A DNA stretch of 64,000 nucleotides from Didymella arachidicola (Eukaryota > Ascomycota > Dothideomycetes > Pleosporales > Didymellaceae): assembly GCA_016630955.3 (NCBI GenBank), contig CM049997.1, positions 1,178,001 through 1,242,000 on the forward strand. The letters are read 5' to 3'. Shown piece by piece: positions 32,081 through 43,201 of this stretch. A program made the translations under genes and the position numbers. Within the stretch, counting starts at the first letter, position 1; every line of letters begins with the position of its first letter. Under the pieces are notes generated by a model. The model was not told the DNA's origin and did not search any database. It saw nothing but the letters and a program-made list of their open reading frames with translations.

Positions 32081-33511
32081 CTAGTCTCGAGCCAAACAGC
32101 CAAATGATCGGGCTGGCAACAGGAGGCCCATGTCATCAGACGGCGACGTGGAAGATTGTGGGGAGGAACGGGACCGCGAATCCTCTGAGACCTTTGGGCT
32201 TTTTGAAGCTCGTGCCAAATCTCCCGATGATACTTCAGCTATTGGTGACTTATAGACGGTAGGCAACAGTATAGCCGGAGAGTGTGGAGAGTGTGGAGTC
32301 CGAGAGGTCAGTGGTGTACTGGGCCTGACCGGCAGTTGCGGTACAATGGTGCGCCATGAGGAGTCTAGAGGGGAGTACACCGAGCGTTGATCCACGCTAG
32401 TGGCTTCTGCCCGTGAACTTGATGGCTGTCTCGAAGTCTGATATCTTCGGGTGTTGGAAGAGGAATGACGCTGTGCGAAAGACTCGTTTGTGCGGAGCCA
32501 CTCCTCGCGCGTGAATCTTGTGCGGTGATCGTTGATTCCCGGAATTCTTGAGCCGCGATCAACAACAAACTTGTTCTTTCTCGGTTTGTATGCGACGCCG
32601 AATTTAAATTGGAGCCTCATGTTCATGTCTTGCAATTCGATGACATTTTCACCGTCTGCGGGCAACGCCTTTTCCCTCTTGAGCCAGCGCCAAAGTCGAG
32701 CTGTTCGGCTGTTGTCCACAATTGTCTTCGGCGCTCTTCGCTGGCAGTAGTCCCACCATCTTTGGTGACTTGCAAGCAAAAGCTCTTGGTGAGAAGGATC
32801 TCGTTTGCGAACCCTACTTCGGACTCTCCAGGAGCCGTACCAAGGGCCAATGCCTTTGGTAGTGCCGTACCACTGGACAAATAGCAGCCATATAATCAGC
32901 AGCATGGTCAATCCAGCGATCGGTGCAACTATACTAGCCACTAAGTGCTCATGAGCCCTGTTCAGAGTCAGCGGGAGTACATCTGTGAGAAGGTCCTTGT
33001 GAACATGCCAGCTTTCGTGGTCATCAGACTGCCTCTGGAGATCGATGGCGGGTGGAACAAAGGTCGGAATCAGCGCAGATATGAACGTGGAGGTAGTCGG
33101 TAGTATGGAGGTGGATACTGAAGGCTCTGAAGTGCTTGTTGGAGAAGTCGTTGGAGCCGGTACCGAGAAGAATCTGGTCACTGAGGGATGCGGTATGCCA
33201 CACAGGTCGTCGTAGGTAGCCTGGATTTCTTTCTCATCTTCCTCGTCGCAGTCTTGTTGACAGATCCCAGTGCCGTCTTTCACACCGTGAAGCCACTGTG
33301 ACTGACAGAAACAGGCAACGTAAGTCGCTTCGTTCGATACTGGAGCCATTGGTGGCAGGCAATAGAAGTCGGCGTTGATGGTGTTTTTGCAAGTGTTTGC
33401 ACACTCGGGCAGTCCATGGAGTGTGAAGAAGGGGAATGGGGTGCTGACAGGAATTGTGCTCGCGGTGAGTAGGATCGCCGCCAGGGCGGCGAAGAGGGTG
33501 AGGATACGCAT
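32081..33511 (-). CDS. CFEM-like cell-surface membrane protein
   Basis: A 477-residue protein from the ATG at 33511; an in-frame run extending 171 bases upstream lacks an ATG and was dropped. Residues 1-20 are a signal peptide. Eight cysteines at 37, 41, 51, 67, 69, 84, 88 and 104 reproduce the CFEM pattern, including the C-x-C pair (ACFC). A Ser/Thr/Pro-rich stalk (112-150) and a single membrane helix (about 191-215) follow. The cytoplasmic part of about 260 residues has a conserved-looking middle (RDPSHQELLLASHQRWWDY) and a Ser-rich disordered tail. CFEM proteins are fungus-specific; some bind heme, others act as receptors or virulence factors. A CFEM ectodomain on one helix with a long cytosolic tail suggests signalling, but the ligand is unknown. 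Confidence 0.78.
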   Translation of the reverse strand: MRILTLFAALAAILLTASTIPVSTPFPFFTLHGLPECANTCKNTINADFYCLPPMAPVSNEATYVACFCQSQWLHGVKDGTGICQQDCDEEDEKEIQATYDDLCGIPHPSVTRFFSVPAPTTSPTSTSEPSVSTSILPTTSTFISALIPTFVPPAIDLQRQSDDHESWHVHKDLLTDVLPLTLNRAHEHLVASIVAPIAGLTMLLIIWLLFVQWYGTTKGIGPWYGSWRVRSRVRKRDPSHQELLLASHQRWWDYCQRRAPKTIVDNSRTARLWRWLKREKALPADGENVIELQDMNMRLQFKFGVAYKPRKNKFVVDRGSRIPGINDHRTRFTREEWLRTNESFAQRHSSSNTRRYQTSRQPSSSRAEATSVDQRSVYSPLDSSWRTIVPQLPVRPSTPLTSRTPHSPHSPAILLPTVYKSPIAEVSSGDLARASKSPKVSEDSRSRSSPQSSTSPSDDMGLLLPARSFGCLARD

Positions 33512-34247
33512 CTGGGTCGCGCTTCCCTTCAGGTTGAGTCTGAAAGGTGGTTTGGTAAGCTGTTGGTTGCAAAGGAACGCGTTCGTAATGTTCACCTGCA
33601 ATAGCCGCCAGGCAGTGAGTCCGCCCATGCAGTGCCCCAGATTACACCTCAGACATGTGAGCAGCACATCTTTGACCTTCACTGAGCTACTAAGTGGGTT
33701 CTTTGAATGTGAACCTGTAGGTTTTGTTTACCGCGCCGACTCCGAAGGCGCCTGCTGCCAATCAATGAACACGACCGGCAAGAGCAGAGTCGCAATATCG
33801 CAGTATTTAGCCATTGTTAGTGTTCCTTACATGTTCCAACCCTGTCACTGCTACTTGTTGGTACTAAAAAGCACATGCGACTAATTGCTGAGTTAAAGAT
33901 GCCACTGTCGTCGCTATAGATTGCGCTCAAGTGGCACTCCGCGACTTCCGCCCCAGTATGTGAATTTAGGCGCTGTTTCTCTTAGTGCGAGATCTATCTC
34001 CATTAAACGAACGAGCAGTCTCGTGCTGAATGGACTCGAAGCAATTTGTGATGCGGTTCAATACAACTAGCATTCCACCGCCTCATATTCACGCTAGACA
34101 ACCATGCACATATGCCGGAGTTGCGAGACCAGTGCAAAAGATATCGAAATCCGGAATCATACATTGTTGAAGGTTTTACTATCTCAGTGGCGGGACTTCT
34201 TGTCGTAATGGACTTTCTTGGACATTATGTATAGACTGCCTTCTTAT

Positions 34248-34886
34248 CTAAACGCAGACGATTTGCAGAGCTCCATACGACTGAACGGGAGGGGCTGCAC
34301 AGCCAACGAAACAGCCCGTAGTCAGTCCGTTGAATGAGAAGCCGTGATACTGTTTCGTCAGAGTGACACCGCAACCTTGCTCCTTGAACAACTGAATGTA
34401 GCAACCCACAGTACCAGTCTTCGGAATTGCCGTCATGCTCGCCGTAAACGCACCCCCGAAAGGCTGGGACAGTCAGTGATAGATCTACTTTTCGACAGGA
34501 TGATGACTCACAATATTGACTGTGACGCATTGGTTCTCAGTGACCGTAACGGTTGTCCCTGTGCCATCTGCAGGTGGGGGCAATCCAGCAGGTCAATCTA
34601 TTGTGTTGATGTATCCTCCGCAGGAGTCTAGAGTCTACGTACGGTGTTTGGATCGGTACAAGTGTATGTATGATAATTGTAACTGATGCTGAAGCTGGTC
34701 CGCCTGTGGGTTTGTTGCCAGCAGGAGCAGCTGGGGCAGCTGGGGCATCTTTGGCAGCACCACCCTTGGCAGCGACTGCGAGAGCGGTGCCGAATAGTGC
34801 GACCGTGGCTGACAATATCTTTAGGTAAGGTCAGTAGGTGATCTCCAAAGGAGGACGTCAAGAGAGCATACCGTAAGAAACTGCAT
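34248..34886 (-). CDS. small secreted cysteine-rich protein gene with an unresolved one-base frame break
   Basis: Four exons read as 34886-34872, 34818-34643, 34567-34512 and 34463-34248, with GT-AG introns of 53, 75 and 48 nt. The first two exons give a signal peptide (MQFLTILSATVALFGTALA) and an Ala/Pro/Gly-rich stretch. The third and fourth give a Val/Thr-rich strand and a compact domain with six cysteines (motifs VGCYIQL, QGCGVTL, TGCFVGCA, ending VCV). Exon 2 ends in phase 2 while exon 3 needs phase 1, so the frame is off by one base at that junction. This points to an indel (natural or sequencing) or an unseen splice variant. In fungi such proteins are often effector candidates; no family is recognised here. 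Confidence 0.6.
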
Positions 34887-36110
34887 GTTGGACTGGTATG
34901 GGTGGTAACTTATGATGAAATCGTGGATGTCACGAAAGTAGGGGGAAAAAGCTGAAGTTGATGATCTTCCGAGATAATTCAACATTATGATGAAGCACAT
35001 GTCCGAGAACTCGATCTCCACGTGAGTGTAGAGATCTATGCACCAGTTTCTCGATGCTTCATCTTTGTCCCGAGTCTCGATCCCTAGAGCGATGATCCAG
35101 GCGGGAACTAGTCGGTCTTAGGGTGGTGGAAAGCTTCGCATGCTTGAACAGTGGGGTCCGCCACGCTGCGGCATCGGTGGGTGTGACGGACGGCCACTGC
35201 AAGACCAAGTCTGCGTCTCATTTCGGAAAGCTAGCATGTTAGCGCTAGTTGCTGTGGAATGGAGGCCCGGGGTCTTAGACTCGGCATGATCGACGTCGCT
35301 TCTAGTGACCCCATGAGGTGCGGTTGTAAGTCGATCTCGCTTCTGATCTTGAGAGATCTAGCCGCTAAAAACAGAATACAAAGGCGAGTCGTAAGGCTGA
35401 GAGCTGATGGTAGGGCTTGACCATCGTGACTGCTGGCGCGAGTGAGTTGGGCAGATTGTGACCCACAGTTCCTCCTCCTTCCAGACCAGGCAGTAAGCAC
35501 CACTTTCCTCGACCATCTACAGTCTCGCAGCATGCAAACCAAACGTTGGGACAGTTTGACGTCTATGCAGGTACTTTTTGATGTCGTGCGTGCATATATG
35601 TAGGATTTGTCTTCGTGAGGCTGTAACATGGTTCATATTGGTCGGGCTACTGGCAACGAAGGTGCATGTTGAAGAAGCGCGAGGAGTAGGCGCCCTTTCT
35701 TCATTGCTTAGCCAGCCACAATTTGCATCAAAGTCGATAACAAAGGAAGTAAAGTGAGCTTTGCCTTCATCGGATGCTTACATTGCTATCTTCCTCTCTC
35801 AAGGCACAATCCTTGCGCGAGCAAAAGGCATGAGATGTTTGTCGTTGTAAAGCTCCAAGCGTGCGCCGTGAACCAGAAAGCGCTCCCAGCTAAGGACTTC
35901 CGGATCTCTTTTTCGCCGCGAAACATGGTCTTCCTGCTGATCCGTCAGCTCTGCTATAGTCTCGACTTCTGGGATGCACAGTCTGAGTTCTTGCCTCTTT
36001 AATTCAACGTCTACTGCTGGTCAATGGTACGCAAGCCAGATACAGAAAGTTATGCTCCCGTCCTCCATCCTCTTCCCATGTATTATGCTTCGATTATTTG
36101 GTAGATGCGC

Positions 36111-36150
36111 GCAGTTCGTGCAGATCGCAGTTCGTGCAGATCGCAGTTCG
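36111..36150 (+). repeat. 16-bp tandem repeat, 2.5 copies
   Basis: The unit GCAGTTCGTGCAGATC is repeated exactly twice, with a further nine bases of a third copy. It is not inside a recognised gene. Confidence 0.9.
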
Positions 36151-36343
36151 TCCCGTTTCTTGCACACCGGTCTTGACCTGCACTCCCATTTGCTCCGGAC
36201 GTACTTCAATTCTTGCGTCCCTTTATATCTTATCAGCAACTCCTGGAGATATTTTTCTGTCTTAATTTGATGATCGTATCTCTGGGGGAAAGAACGTCAG
36301 TACCAAATGTCACCAGCCACCTTCGGACGCCCTAGCAACGCCG

Positions 36344-36489
36344 ATGAGTTCCGCAGCCGCCACACACCTGCCCTTCACCATGCACGAGAAAGCAAAAATA
36401 ATCTCCGATATGGCAGCTCGATCAGTCGAGCGGAGATTCGAACGTGTAACCCACGGAGTGGGATCCAGAATCCAGGAAAGTCGAGCAGA

Positions 36490-36526
<37 letters not shown>

Positions 36527-36640
36527 GTCGCACACAGTCACATCACAGTCACGCATTGCATTTGGACGTACCTGGGAGAAAATTCCGGATTGTGTAACAA
36601 CCAGCAGATGACCGCGGCACCAACATGTTGGCTTGTTTGA
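36344..36640 (+). CDS. possible short polyglutamine protein
   Basis: An ATG frame of 98 codons begins with a helical, charged segment (HEKAKIISDMAARSVERRFER) and then carries ten glutamines from a perfect (CAG)10 tract at 36494-36523. The part after the repeat is not protein-like. It could be the first exon of a gene whose splice site was not found. Other frames across the CAG tract also stay open, which is typical of the repeat itself, so confidence is low. Confidence 0.25.
36494..36523 (+). repeat. (CAG)10 microsatellite
   Basis: Ten perfect CAG units, read as polyglutamine in one plus-strand frame. Confidence 0.95.
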
Positions 36641-38362
36641 TTGATAAACGGAGGAGATGCTAACAGGTATATATGGGCAATGAGAGCATAGAGTGAACAC
36701 TGCGTGCTTGTATGCACAACTGAGCAGCAACGATGGTACAGCTCATGATCAAAGTGATCGGGGCACATTTATCTTTGTTATGGGTAGGTGAACGCAACAG
36801 GAGTGCGCAGTGACGTGCCAATCCGCGATACATGGACATATGCGCGCCACACGGCAGCACGAAGCTTTAGGTCAGGGAGACTTACTCTGTGGAAATGCAA
36901 CAACTTGGAAGCTCTGAGACACCCACAGTTCATGTACGCCTCACGCCTGGGGCTAGTTTACGTGACTCTGTTATGCTCAATGATCTGCGGTCCGTCTCAA
37001 CACATACTTGGCCTCAATTATCAGGATCAGTTTCTCACATATTACCGTAATCCTAGTGCGCGGGTACACTATCATGGCGCCAAACCACAACTCTAGCATG
37101 TTCCTCAGGCTTGATTGCGAGAACATCCCTCGCTGCTTCAACAATGGCAAGATGAGCAGGTGATATATCGATTGGCAAATGCCAGTACATGCATGTACCA
37201 TGTGAAAGCATTGCAGGTCAGAAGGTCGACCATGGACATTGATAACATTGTTCAGCAGTGACTATGGTCAACTGTAACCAAGCTCGAAGAGATGAATGAG
37301 GTCCTCTATGCCAACTCTTGAACCGAGCGCCAAGTAGCAGTCTATCCACATGCTGCACTAAGCAGGTATTCAGAACCGATAAGAACGTAGGGGAGTCCTC
37401 TACGCACACGTATCCGGCGCGGATATCAGGGAACATGATTGGCAAGAATAGGATCTACCATCAGGATGAAGGGCACCGTTGGGTGTATGACAGTGCGGAC
37501 ACAGCGCCCACCACGTCACATAATGTGATGGTACATTGTACCCGCACCGAGTCGAAGTCGAGAGTCCATAAATATTACATGGTCGGCGGATGTATTGTTA
37601 GTCTTAAGAAGACCCTCACAGAAATTGCGGATTTCGGCGGTATCACGCGTATGTAATGGCACCATGTCCTGTCGCCGCCTGTGTGCACGGAAATTCGCAG
37701 AGACAATGTGTCCAGAGCACCCACAGCGCGCATCTTCGAACGAGTCCGCCGATAAAGTAGGCAGTGGATGAGAGTGCCAACCACAAGGTAGAGGCGCCAC
37801 GCGCGCGGAAGGGTTTCTGGGCGTCCGCGCTGCCCATGGCTCTGCTATTGCTGCTGCTGCTACCGTTGCAGGCCAGCCTTGGAATTGTTAGCAAATCTGT
37901 TGGCAAAGCTGATAGAGAGATGAGTGGGAAGTACCTACCACAGCGTAATTCTATTTGATTACACTTCAAAAAGATGTCGTTTTTCGAGGTCGGCGAAGGA
38001 GGCGTAGCAGCTTAGCTGAGATTAGCTGTTTTTCATACCCAGTGTGGGCCAGGCACGTACGGTCGGCTAACTAATTGGAAGTTACCGCGACAGCGCTTTC
38101 AGAGTATGATTCCGGACGAGGGTGACAAGGTGTGACGGACTTGGGACCAGGTGAGGCGAGATCACCGAGCTTCGCGCATCTTAGAGATTATTGGCAAGCC
38201 CAAGCCGAGGACGTGAGTCACGAACAGAGCCATGTGGGTGAAGCTCAGAGTGCGCGACTAAGAGCTTGGATTTTTTTTTTTGGTATAATGGATGAGTGTC
38301 ATGCAATTTGAGAGGTCCTCAGGGTAACAACGAAACCAAAATATAGGATAGACTCGAGGAAT

Positions 38363-40417
38363 TCAGACTGACATCGCAAGTAGCGCCCTCGATGCAGCCG
38401 CCCAGATGACCGCGCTGATGATACCAGAGAGAGTCAACGCAGCCGGTAGCCTTCGTCCATCGAATCGACGTAGCAGGTTACGCGTCCAGAAAAGATTGCC
38501 ATCCTCTCTCCAATGCCAACATCTGCTGACCGCATTGAGGAGGCATCTGACAAGCCAGAATATTGTGGCGAACAGACCAAGAAAGCCCATACTTTGTAGA
38601 AACGCTTCTCCAAACGAAGGCAAAGTCACGACACTCACGTTCTCGCCCGCCACACCCACGATCGCGCTCGACTTCTCACCCTCAGCTCGCCAGTCGTACA
38701 AGAAGTTCCAATCCCTCGGCACCGTCTTGCCCGCGCCCAGTATCGTGTTCGCTACCACTGATACGTTGAAGCCGACCGCATGCCCATTCATCCACTCTAT
38801 CGTCAGGTTTCCGCTCCCGTTCTCCGAGTTGATCGTTTTAGACTGCGCGGTGAAGACGTCTGCCGGAATATCACGAAACGCCCTTGTGGCAACTAGACTA
38901 TATAAAGCGCCGGCGAGGAAAGCGAGCGGGGCTGCCCATACAAGAATATTCCACACGATTGAGCACCATTTTGACACGCAACCAGTATCGGAGGACAGCA
39001 CCGAGTAGGGCGCTGCTGTAGATTGCGGCTTCTCGCTTTCTGTTTGCAACGGTGCGGGCAGCGATGCATTTGACTGCTCCGGGAGCCAGTCTCGAGATGA
39101 GTCCACTTCTCGTATCGGCGAAAGTTGCGCCGGAATACTAGTCCATGTTCTCACGACAGGGGGCGTAGTAAGTACAGGAAGCGGGTGGGATTGCGGTCTA
39201 AGACTCGTAGTAGTTACAGTTGAGTGTGGGCTACGGTCAGCAGCGTCCGATTCGCCATACTCGTTTGATGCCAGGGGCCAGGCATCTTCCAGTTCTGACT
39301 GATTCTCGGCCACGTTGGCAGGGAAGATAGAATCCGTCATACGCGAAGGCCCTGCTCCTCTGGCGTCATCTTCGGATAGGGTGGGCGCCTCCGAGAAGGT
39401 AGACTGCGAACCCGTTCGTAGATTGGTCTTGCCTATCCATACACCTGGCTCCACAACGTTCAAGGCAGTTTGATTCGGTCGTGGCTTCTCTATCCATAAC
39501 CCTGGGGTTGAGTTATCGACGTCATCCTCACATCCATTCAATGACGGCTCGGTGTGCTCGTACGGAACCGTCAGTCGCTTAGTTTCTTCAAGACGCCTCT
39601 GCGCATCACTTTCCAAGAAGCAGGCTGCGGGTCCGTAATCGCCGTTTGGACTGTCATCACTTAACATTGCTTCATCTGTGCGAAGCAGGTTGCGCCTGAC
39701 AAGAACATTTTGACCATATACCACGTCCACACCGTGGTCTGCATTTCCGAGCACGACGCTGTCGGCGGCGGAGATCTTCTCTGTCTCCGCCAACATGGTC
39801 GTAGTATCTTGTGTATGTGGAATATGAGACGTTGTTGAGGGTCCCTGGTATCTCAAAGTCTCGCCCTTCTCGAGACCTGCTTGCGCTCTGACCTGTTCGA
39901 GCTTTCGTTGGGCCTCTTGCTGGTCAACGTCCAGCTCGAGCGTTGATACTACCACGTGAGTGGCCGACGATGGGCCTGGATCACCCTCTGCCAGGATTGC
40001 GATGGTCTTAGCTACTGCCTTCATGCGTCTCTTGGGTGGGGTCTTGTCGTCAGGATCGTACTTGAATTCCTTGGTCATCGACTCGGCGATGGACTCGCTG
40101 GACGCTCTGGGGTTGATGATGTGCTGTGGAATTGATTCTTCATTGAAAGCCGGCAACGACTGCGGCAAAGAGGATACGGGACGCACGGGGAGGCGTCTGT
40201 GTATTGGGAGCTTGGCACCTTGGAGTGGTGATGTTGGTGAAGACAGGGAAGGCTCAGTACGGGTACTTGAGCTTGACTGCCCGGGCTTGGGTGTCTGAGG
40301 CTGATCACAGCGCTCCTGAGCTATACCTTTGCCCTGCATGTCATCAGCTGGAGTTCTCGAAAATGTCGTGTCGCAGGAACCTACCTTTTCGGCCTTTGTG
40401 TATCTGGTGTGCTCCAT
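38363..40417 (-). CDS. membrane protein with long disordered N-terminus, 684 residues
   Basis: A single frame from ATG. The first 480 residues are Ser/Pro/Thr/Glu-rich and largely disordered, with a short charged helical part near QQEAQRKLEQVRAQAGLEKGE. The last 200 residues hold three likely membrane helices: about 490-512, 608-628 and 660-682. Between the first two lies a roughly 95-residue loop with several N-glycosylation sites (NLT, NVS) and beta-like content. The order (disordered cytosolic domain, helix, extracytosolic loop, two helices, tiny C-terminus) is shared with the protein at 45838-47940. No Pfam-type domain is recognised. A role at the plasma membrane or another organelle membrane is inference only. 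Confidence 0.7.
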   Translation of the reverse strand: MEHTRYTKAEKVGSCDTTFSRTPADDMQGKGIAQERCDQPQTPKPGQSSSSTRTEPSLSSPTSPLQGAKLPIHRRLPVRPVSSLPQSLPAFNEESIPQHIINPRASSESIAESMTKEFKYDPDDKTPPKRRMKAVAKTIAILAEGDPGPSSATHVVVSTLELDVDQQEAQRKLEQVRAQAGLEKGETLRYQGPSTTSHIPHTQDTTTMLAETEKISAADSVVLGNADHGVDVVYGQNVLVRRNLLRTDEAMLSDDSPNGDYGPAACFLESDAQRRLEETKRLTVPYEHTEPSLNGCEDDVDNSTPGLWIEKPRPNQTALNVVEPGVWIGKTNLRTGSQSTFSEAPTLSEDDARGAGPSRMTDSIFPANVAENQSELEDAWPLASNEYGESDAADRSPHSTVTTTSLRPQSHPLPVLTTPPVVRTWTSIPAQLSPIREVDSSRDWLPEQSNASLPAPLQTESEKPQSTAAPYSVLSSDTGCVSKWCSIVWNILVWAAPLAFLAGALYSLVATRAFRDIPADVFTAQSKTINSENGSGNLTIEWMNGHAVGFNVSVVANTILGAGKTVPRDWNFLYDWRAEGEKSSAIVGVAGENVSVVTLPSFGEAFLQSMGFLGLFATIFWLVRCLLNAVSRCWHWREDGNLFWTRNLLRRFDGRRLPAALTLSGIISAVIWAAASRALLAMSV

Positions 40418-40852
40418 GACGGTGTCAATTTGGCTTATGATGTAGGCCTAAGCCGCTCAAGAAGTTTTTCAAATATCGTAGTGCGGGCGACGGCCTGAGT
40501 CAAGCCGGGACTTATAGAACGCAAAGCATCGAGAATCAGAACGAGAGGAGGGATGGAGGAGACAGAGCTTATACATGGCATTTTTCTACTTTCGTACTTT
40601 GTACACTATTCGCTGGATCAGCCATCCACGGTATTTTGGGTGATGAGGGACCTCGTTACCGTACTTGAGTTGTCTTTTTGGATATCCAATATTGGTTCAG
40701 GGTCAAAGGGAAAATGAAGCTACGAGCAGGGGTAGAGTCGTAGACGTATCGACTCAGAGAACGAAAGCAAAGAAAGGGCGAATATTAGCGTCCGTACGAG
40801 TAAAGTGAGGACTCACGCAACTGTATACAGTGATGAGAAACGAAACCGGAGC
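40418..40852. other. intergenic region
   Basis: Promoter of the 684-residue membrane protein and 3' flank of the following minus-strand gene. Nothing else was seen. Confidence 0.45.
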
Positions 40853-41533
40853 TTACTGGCTTACCTCCATTTTCTCTACAAAATTTTCCAACTCCTTGCC
40901 GGTCTCCTCAAAGAACTTTTCGGTCAACAACATACTTTGTTCCGTTGGACTCGATCCCTCTTCGTCTCCACACAACCACTCGAGGTATACCTCTGGTAGA
41001 CCCAAACTCCTGCCTTGCAACCTAATTTCGGACTCCGGTCGCAGCACATACCTTTCATCACTCGCTCGGAAGTCAAAATGGGACTGCCCTGTTGCTCCTA
41101 TGACCCATTGTATCGATAAGACCCCATGAAGGAATGCATGGGGTGGCGGGCGGAGAAGGACATGGAGAAGATCTTCCATTATAGGAACAGTAGGCAGATC
41201 CGTTGTATCAGGGACATCCAGGCAGCTGAAGTCGATGTCTACAACCGGAAGGTGCTTCGTTGTGAGTGGAATGGTAGCAGCAGCATCAGTCACCTCTGCT
41301 TCGTTATGACATCTAACAGGGCCACCGAATCCCAGTCCAGCATTTACCTTTGCAGATTGCGTGTTCCCGTACTCGTTAATCTCTGGGTCGGGCGAGCTGT
41401 TGCGCATTGCAGCCGAGTCTGCTAGCAGTGTGTCTGACGAGGTCAGGATGGACACACGGTCAAAGCCGGTTGCTAAACGCCAGCGGCGTAAGTGCATACG
41501 TGATGCATGCGAGTCATCGTGCTTGTCGGTCAT
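40853..41533 (-). CDS. hypothetical 226-residue protein
   Basis: A single ATG-started frame. The first 90 residues are polar and probably disordered. Residues 95-200 look folded, with motifs VVDIDFSCLDVPDT, IMEDLLHVLLRPPPHAFLHGVLSIQW and RLQGRSLGLPEVYLEWLCG. The C-terminus is an acidic helix (LTEKFFEETGKELENFVEKM). There is no signal peptide or membrane helix. It is probably a cytosolic or nuclear protein; the family is not recognised. Confidence 0.6.
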   Translation of the reverse strand: MTDKHDDSHASRMHLRRWRLATGFDRVSILTSSDTLLADSAAMRNSSPDPEINEYGNTQSAKVNAGLGFGGPVRCHNEAEVTDAAATIPLTTKHLPVVDIDFSCLDVPDTTDLPTVPIMEDLLHVLLRPPPHAFLHGVLSIQWVIGATGQSHFDFRASDERYVLRPESEIRLQGRSLGLPEVYLEWLCGDEEGSSPTEQSMLLTEKFFEETGKELENFVEKMEVSQ

Positions 41534-42088
41534 GATCAGCGGCTTGGAGGGAGTGACTACAATATCCGATGATGCGTGAAGTCGGCCTGAATTTTGAGAT
41601 GTCTGCGCACCAGGCTGGAAGGCAGCACAGGGAGAATATAGGAGGAGGGCCCTCTACGATGTGGGAGAGGCGTCCCTACTGCCTTGTGCGCTCAAGGCAC
41701 GTCGAGGTCCTGCGCAGAACGCGTGCTCCAGTGACTATTAGCGCGAGATGTTTCAAGCGTTCACGATACAGTGCTCGGACACCAATCGTTTGCACTGTTG
41801 AGGCTGAGTCGGCTGTACCGGTTAATCTGTTGCAAGGATTTGCTGTCTAGCGGCAGGCCCAGCGTCAGGAACGCTCACCGCACAAAATCCGCGTTCACCA
41901 GCTGAACAGTGCTATTGTTGGTCAACTATTCTCATTGAAGCTGCAACATGCCTTTACACTTCACGCAGCACTGCTGCCTTTATCCGTCAACTTTGCCCGT
42001 CCATATGATATTCATAAACATTCCTTCCCTGTCTTTCGTTCGCTGATCTCTCCTTATCTCAGACCTCAGGGCAAACATCTTTACCATA
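41534..42088. other. promoter region between divergent genes
   Basis: It separates the minus-strand 226-residue gene from the plus-strand PLC-like gene. The last 100 bases before 42089 are pyrimidine-rich, as expected for a fungal leader. Confidence 0.45.
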
Positions 42089-43201
42089 ATGAAACATTTT
42101 GGGGTTTCATGGTTCCTGGCGCTGGCCGCCACCCCTTTCGCAGCTGCTGGGCGAGCCTGCAACAATGCTGAGGCGCTGTGCGATACTTCGTACGACCAGA
42201 TGACACATCTTGGAGCGCATGACTCGCCATTCCTGCGCGACTCTTCGACAGGGTTTTCTTCATTTGGCAATCAGTTTTTCAACACCACCGTACAGCTCGA
42301 TGCTGGAGTCCGACTACTGTCAGCGCAGATCCACGTTGCCGAGAACCAGGACACAAAGGCTCGAGAGATCCACCTCTGCCACACATCATGCGGGTTGTTC
42401 GACGTAGGGACGTTCCAGACGTGGCTTTGGGAAATCCATCTGTGGATGGCCGCAAACCCCAACGAGGTGGTCACGCTTGTGTTGGTCAACATGGACGGTA
42501 TCACTGCGGTTGAGCTCGAGACCGAGTACGCGCGCGCCGACATTGCGCATTTTGGCTACGTCCCAGAGAACATCAACCACGCACCTGCGCCCTCGAGCGA
42601 GTTCAAGAAAACATGGCCGACGCTAGGTGAGATGATTGACAAGGGCTCGCGGCTCGTCACCTTTGTTCAGCCATTGAACCCAGACCAAATGAACGCCCCG
42701 TACCTGCTAAACGAGTTCGACTTCGTATGGGAGAACGCATATGATGTGCGAAACGCGACAGACTTTGCTTGCAAGCCTGACCGACCTTCCAACACAACAA
42801 CGGTCGACCAGGAGCGCGACTCCGGCAAGCTGATGTTGATGAATCACATGCTGTATTGGCAGCAAGCCATGGGCATCGAAGTTCCCGACATCCGTAACAT
42901 CAACAACACCAACTCCTGGGACGGCACCGGCGGCCTGGGGGAGCACATGACGCAGTGCGGTCAAATTGTCGCGAAGCAGCCAACGTTCGTGCTCGTTGAC
43001 TTTTTCAATGTTGGGCCGGCGATCAAGGCCGTCGACATCTTCAATGGCGTAGACAGTCCAATAGGCCGGAGGAACGTGACAACAGAAGTCGTTGCAGGAG
43101 GTGCGGGGAATGATTACTACATCAGTGCTGGTGACAAAGTGGTCAGCAACGCATGGGCTGCGCTGGTCGTGGCCATGCTGGGGATTGCCATATGTACATA
43201 A
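42089..43201 (+). CDS. PLC-like phosphodiesterase, secreted and probably GPI-anchored
   Basis: A 370-residue single-exon protein. A signal peptide (cleavage after PFAAAG) is followed by a TIM-barrel of the PI-PLC X-domain-like class: HLGAHDSPF with His40/His44, FNTTVQLDAGVRLL, then LCHTSC with His98, WLWEIHLWMAANPNEVVTL and the NMDG loop. These are the two catalytic histidine sites and the barrel strands of fungal PLC-like phosphodiesterases. The C-terminal 18 residues are hydrophobic after a small-residue site (SNAWAALVVAMLGIAICT), fitting a GPI-anchor signal. Such proteins act at the cell surface on phosphodiester lipids or related substrates; the exact one is unknown. Several N-glycosylation sites are present. 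No catalytic residue appears to be missing. Confidence 0.87.
   Translation: MKHFGVSWFLALAATPFAAAGRACNNAEALCDTSYDQMTHLGAHDSPFLRDSSTGFSSFGNQFFNTTVQLDAGVRLLSAQIHVAENQDTKAREIHLCHTSCGLFDVGTFQTWLWEIHLWMAANPNEVVTLVLVNMDGITAVELETEYARADIAHFGYVPENINHAPAPSSEFKKTWPTLGEMIDKGSRLVTFVQPLNPDQMNAPYLLNEFDFVWENAYDVRNATDFACKPDRPSNTTTVDQERDSGKLMLMNHMLYWQQAMGIEVPDIRNINNTNSWDGTGGLGEHMTQCGQIVAKQPTFVLVDFFNVGPAIKAVDIFNGVDSPIGRRNVTTEVVAGGAGNDYYISAGDKVVSNAWAALVVAMLGIAICT

Larger units (their letters stand above)
34887..38362. other. 3.5 kb region with repeats and no convincing gene
   Basis: Short frames on both strands. Candidates considered weak include a minus frame of 132 codons at 35231-35629 and a leucine-run plus frame near 37.84-37.96 kb that looks like a signal peptide only because of CTG repeats. 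It contains the two repeats listed separately and a T-run near 38270. Confidence 0.45.

Noticed and set aside
37836..37958. possible secreted peptide with a leucine-rich signal-like start
   Set aside because: The leucines come from CTG/TTG repeats, and the frame before the ATG does not look like a leader; no further support.
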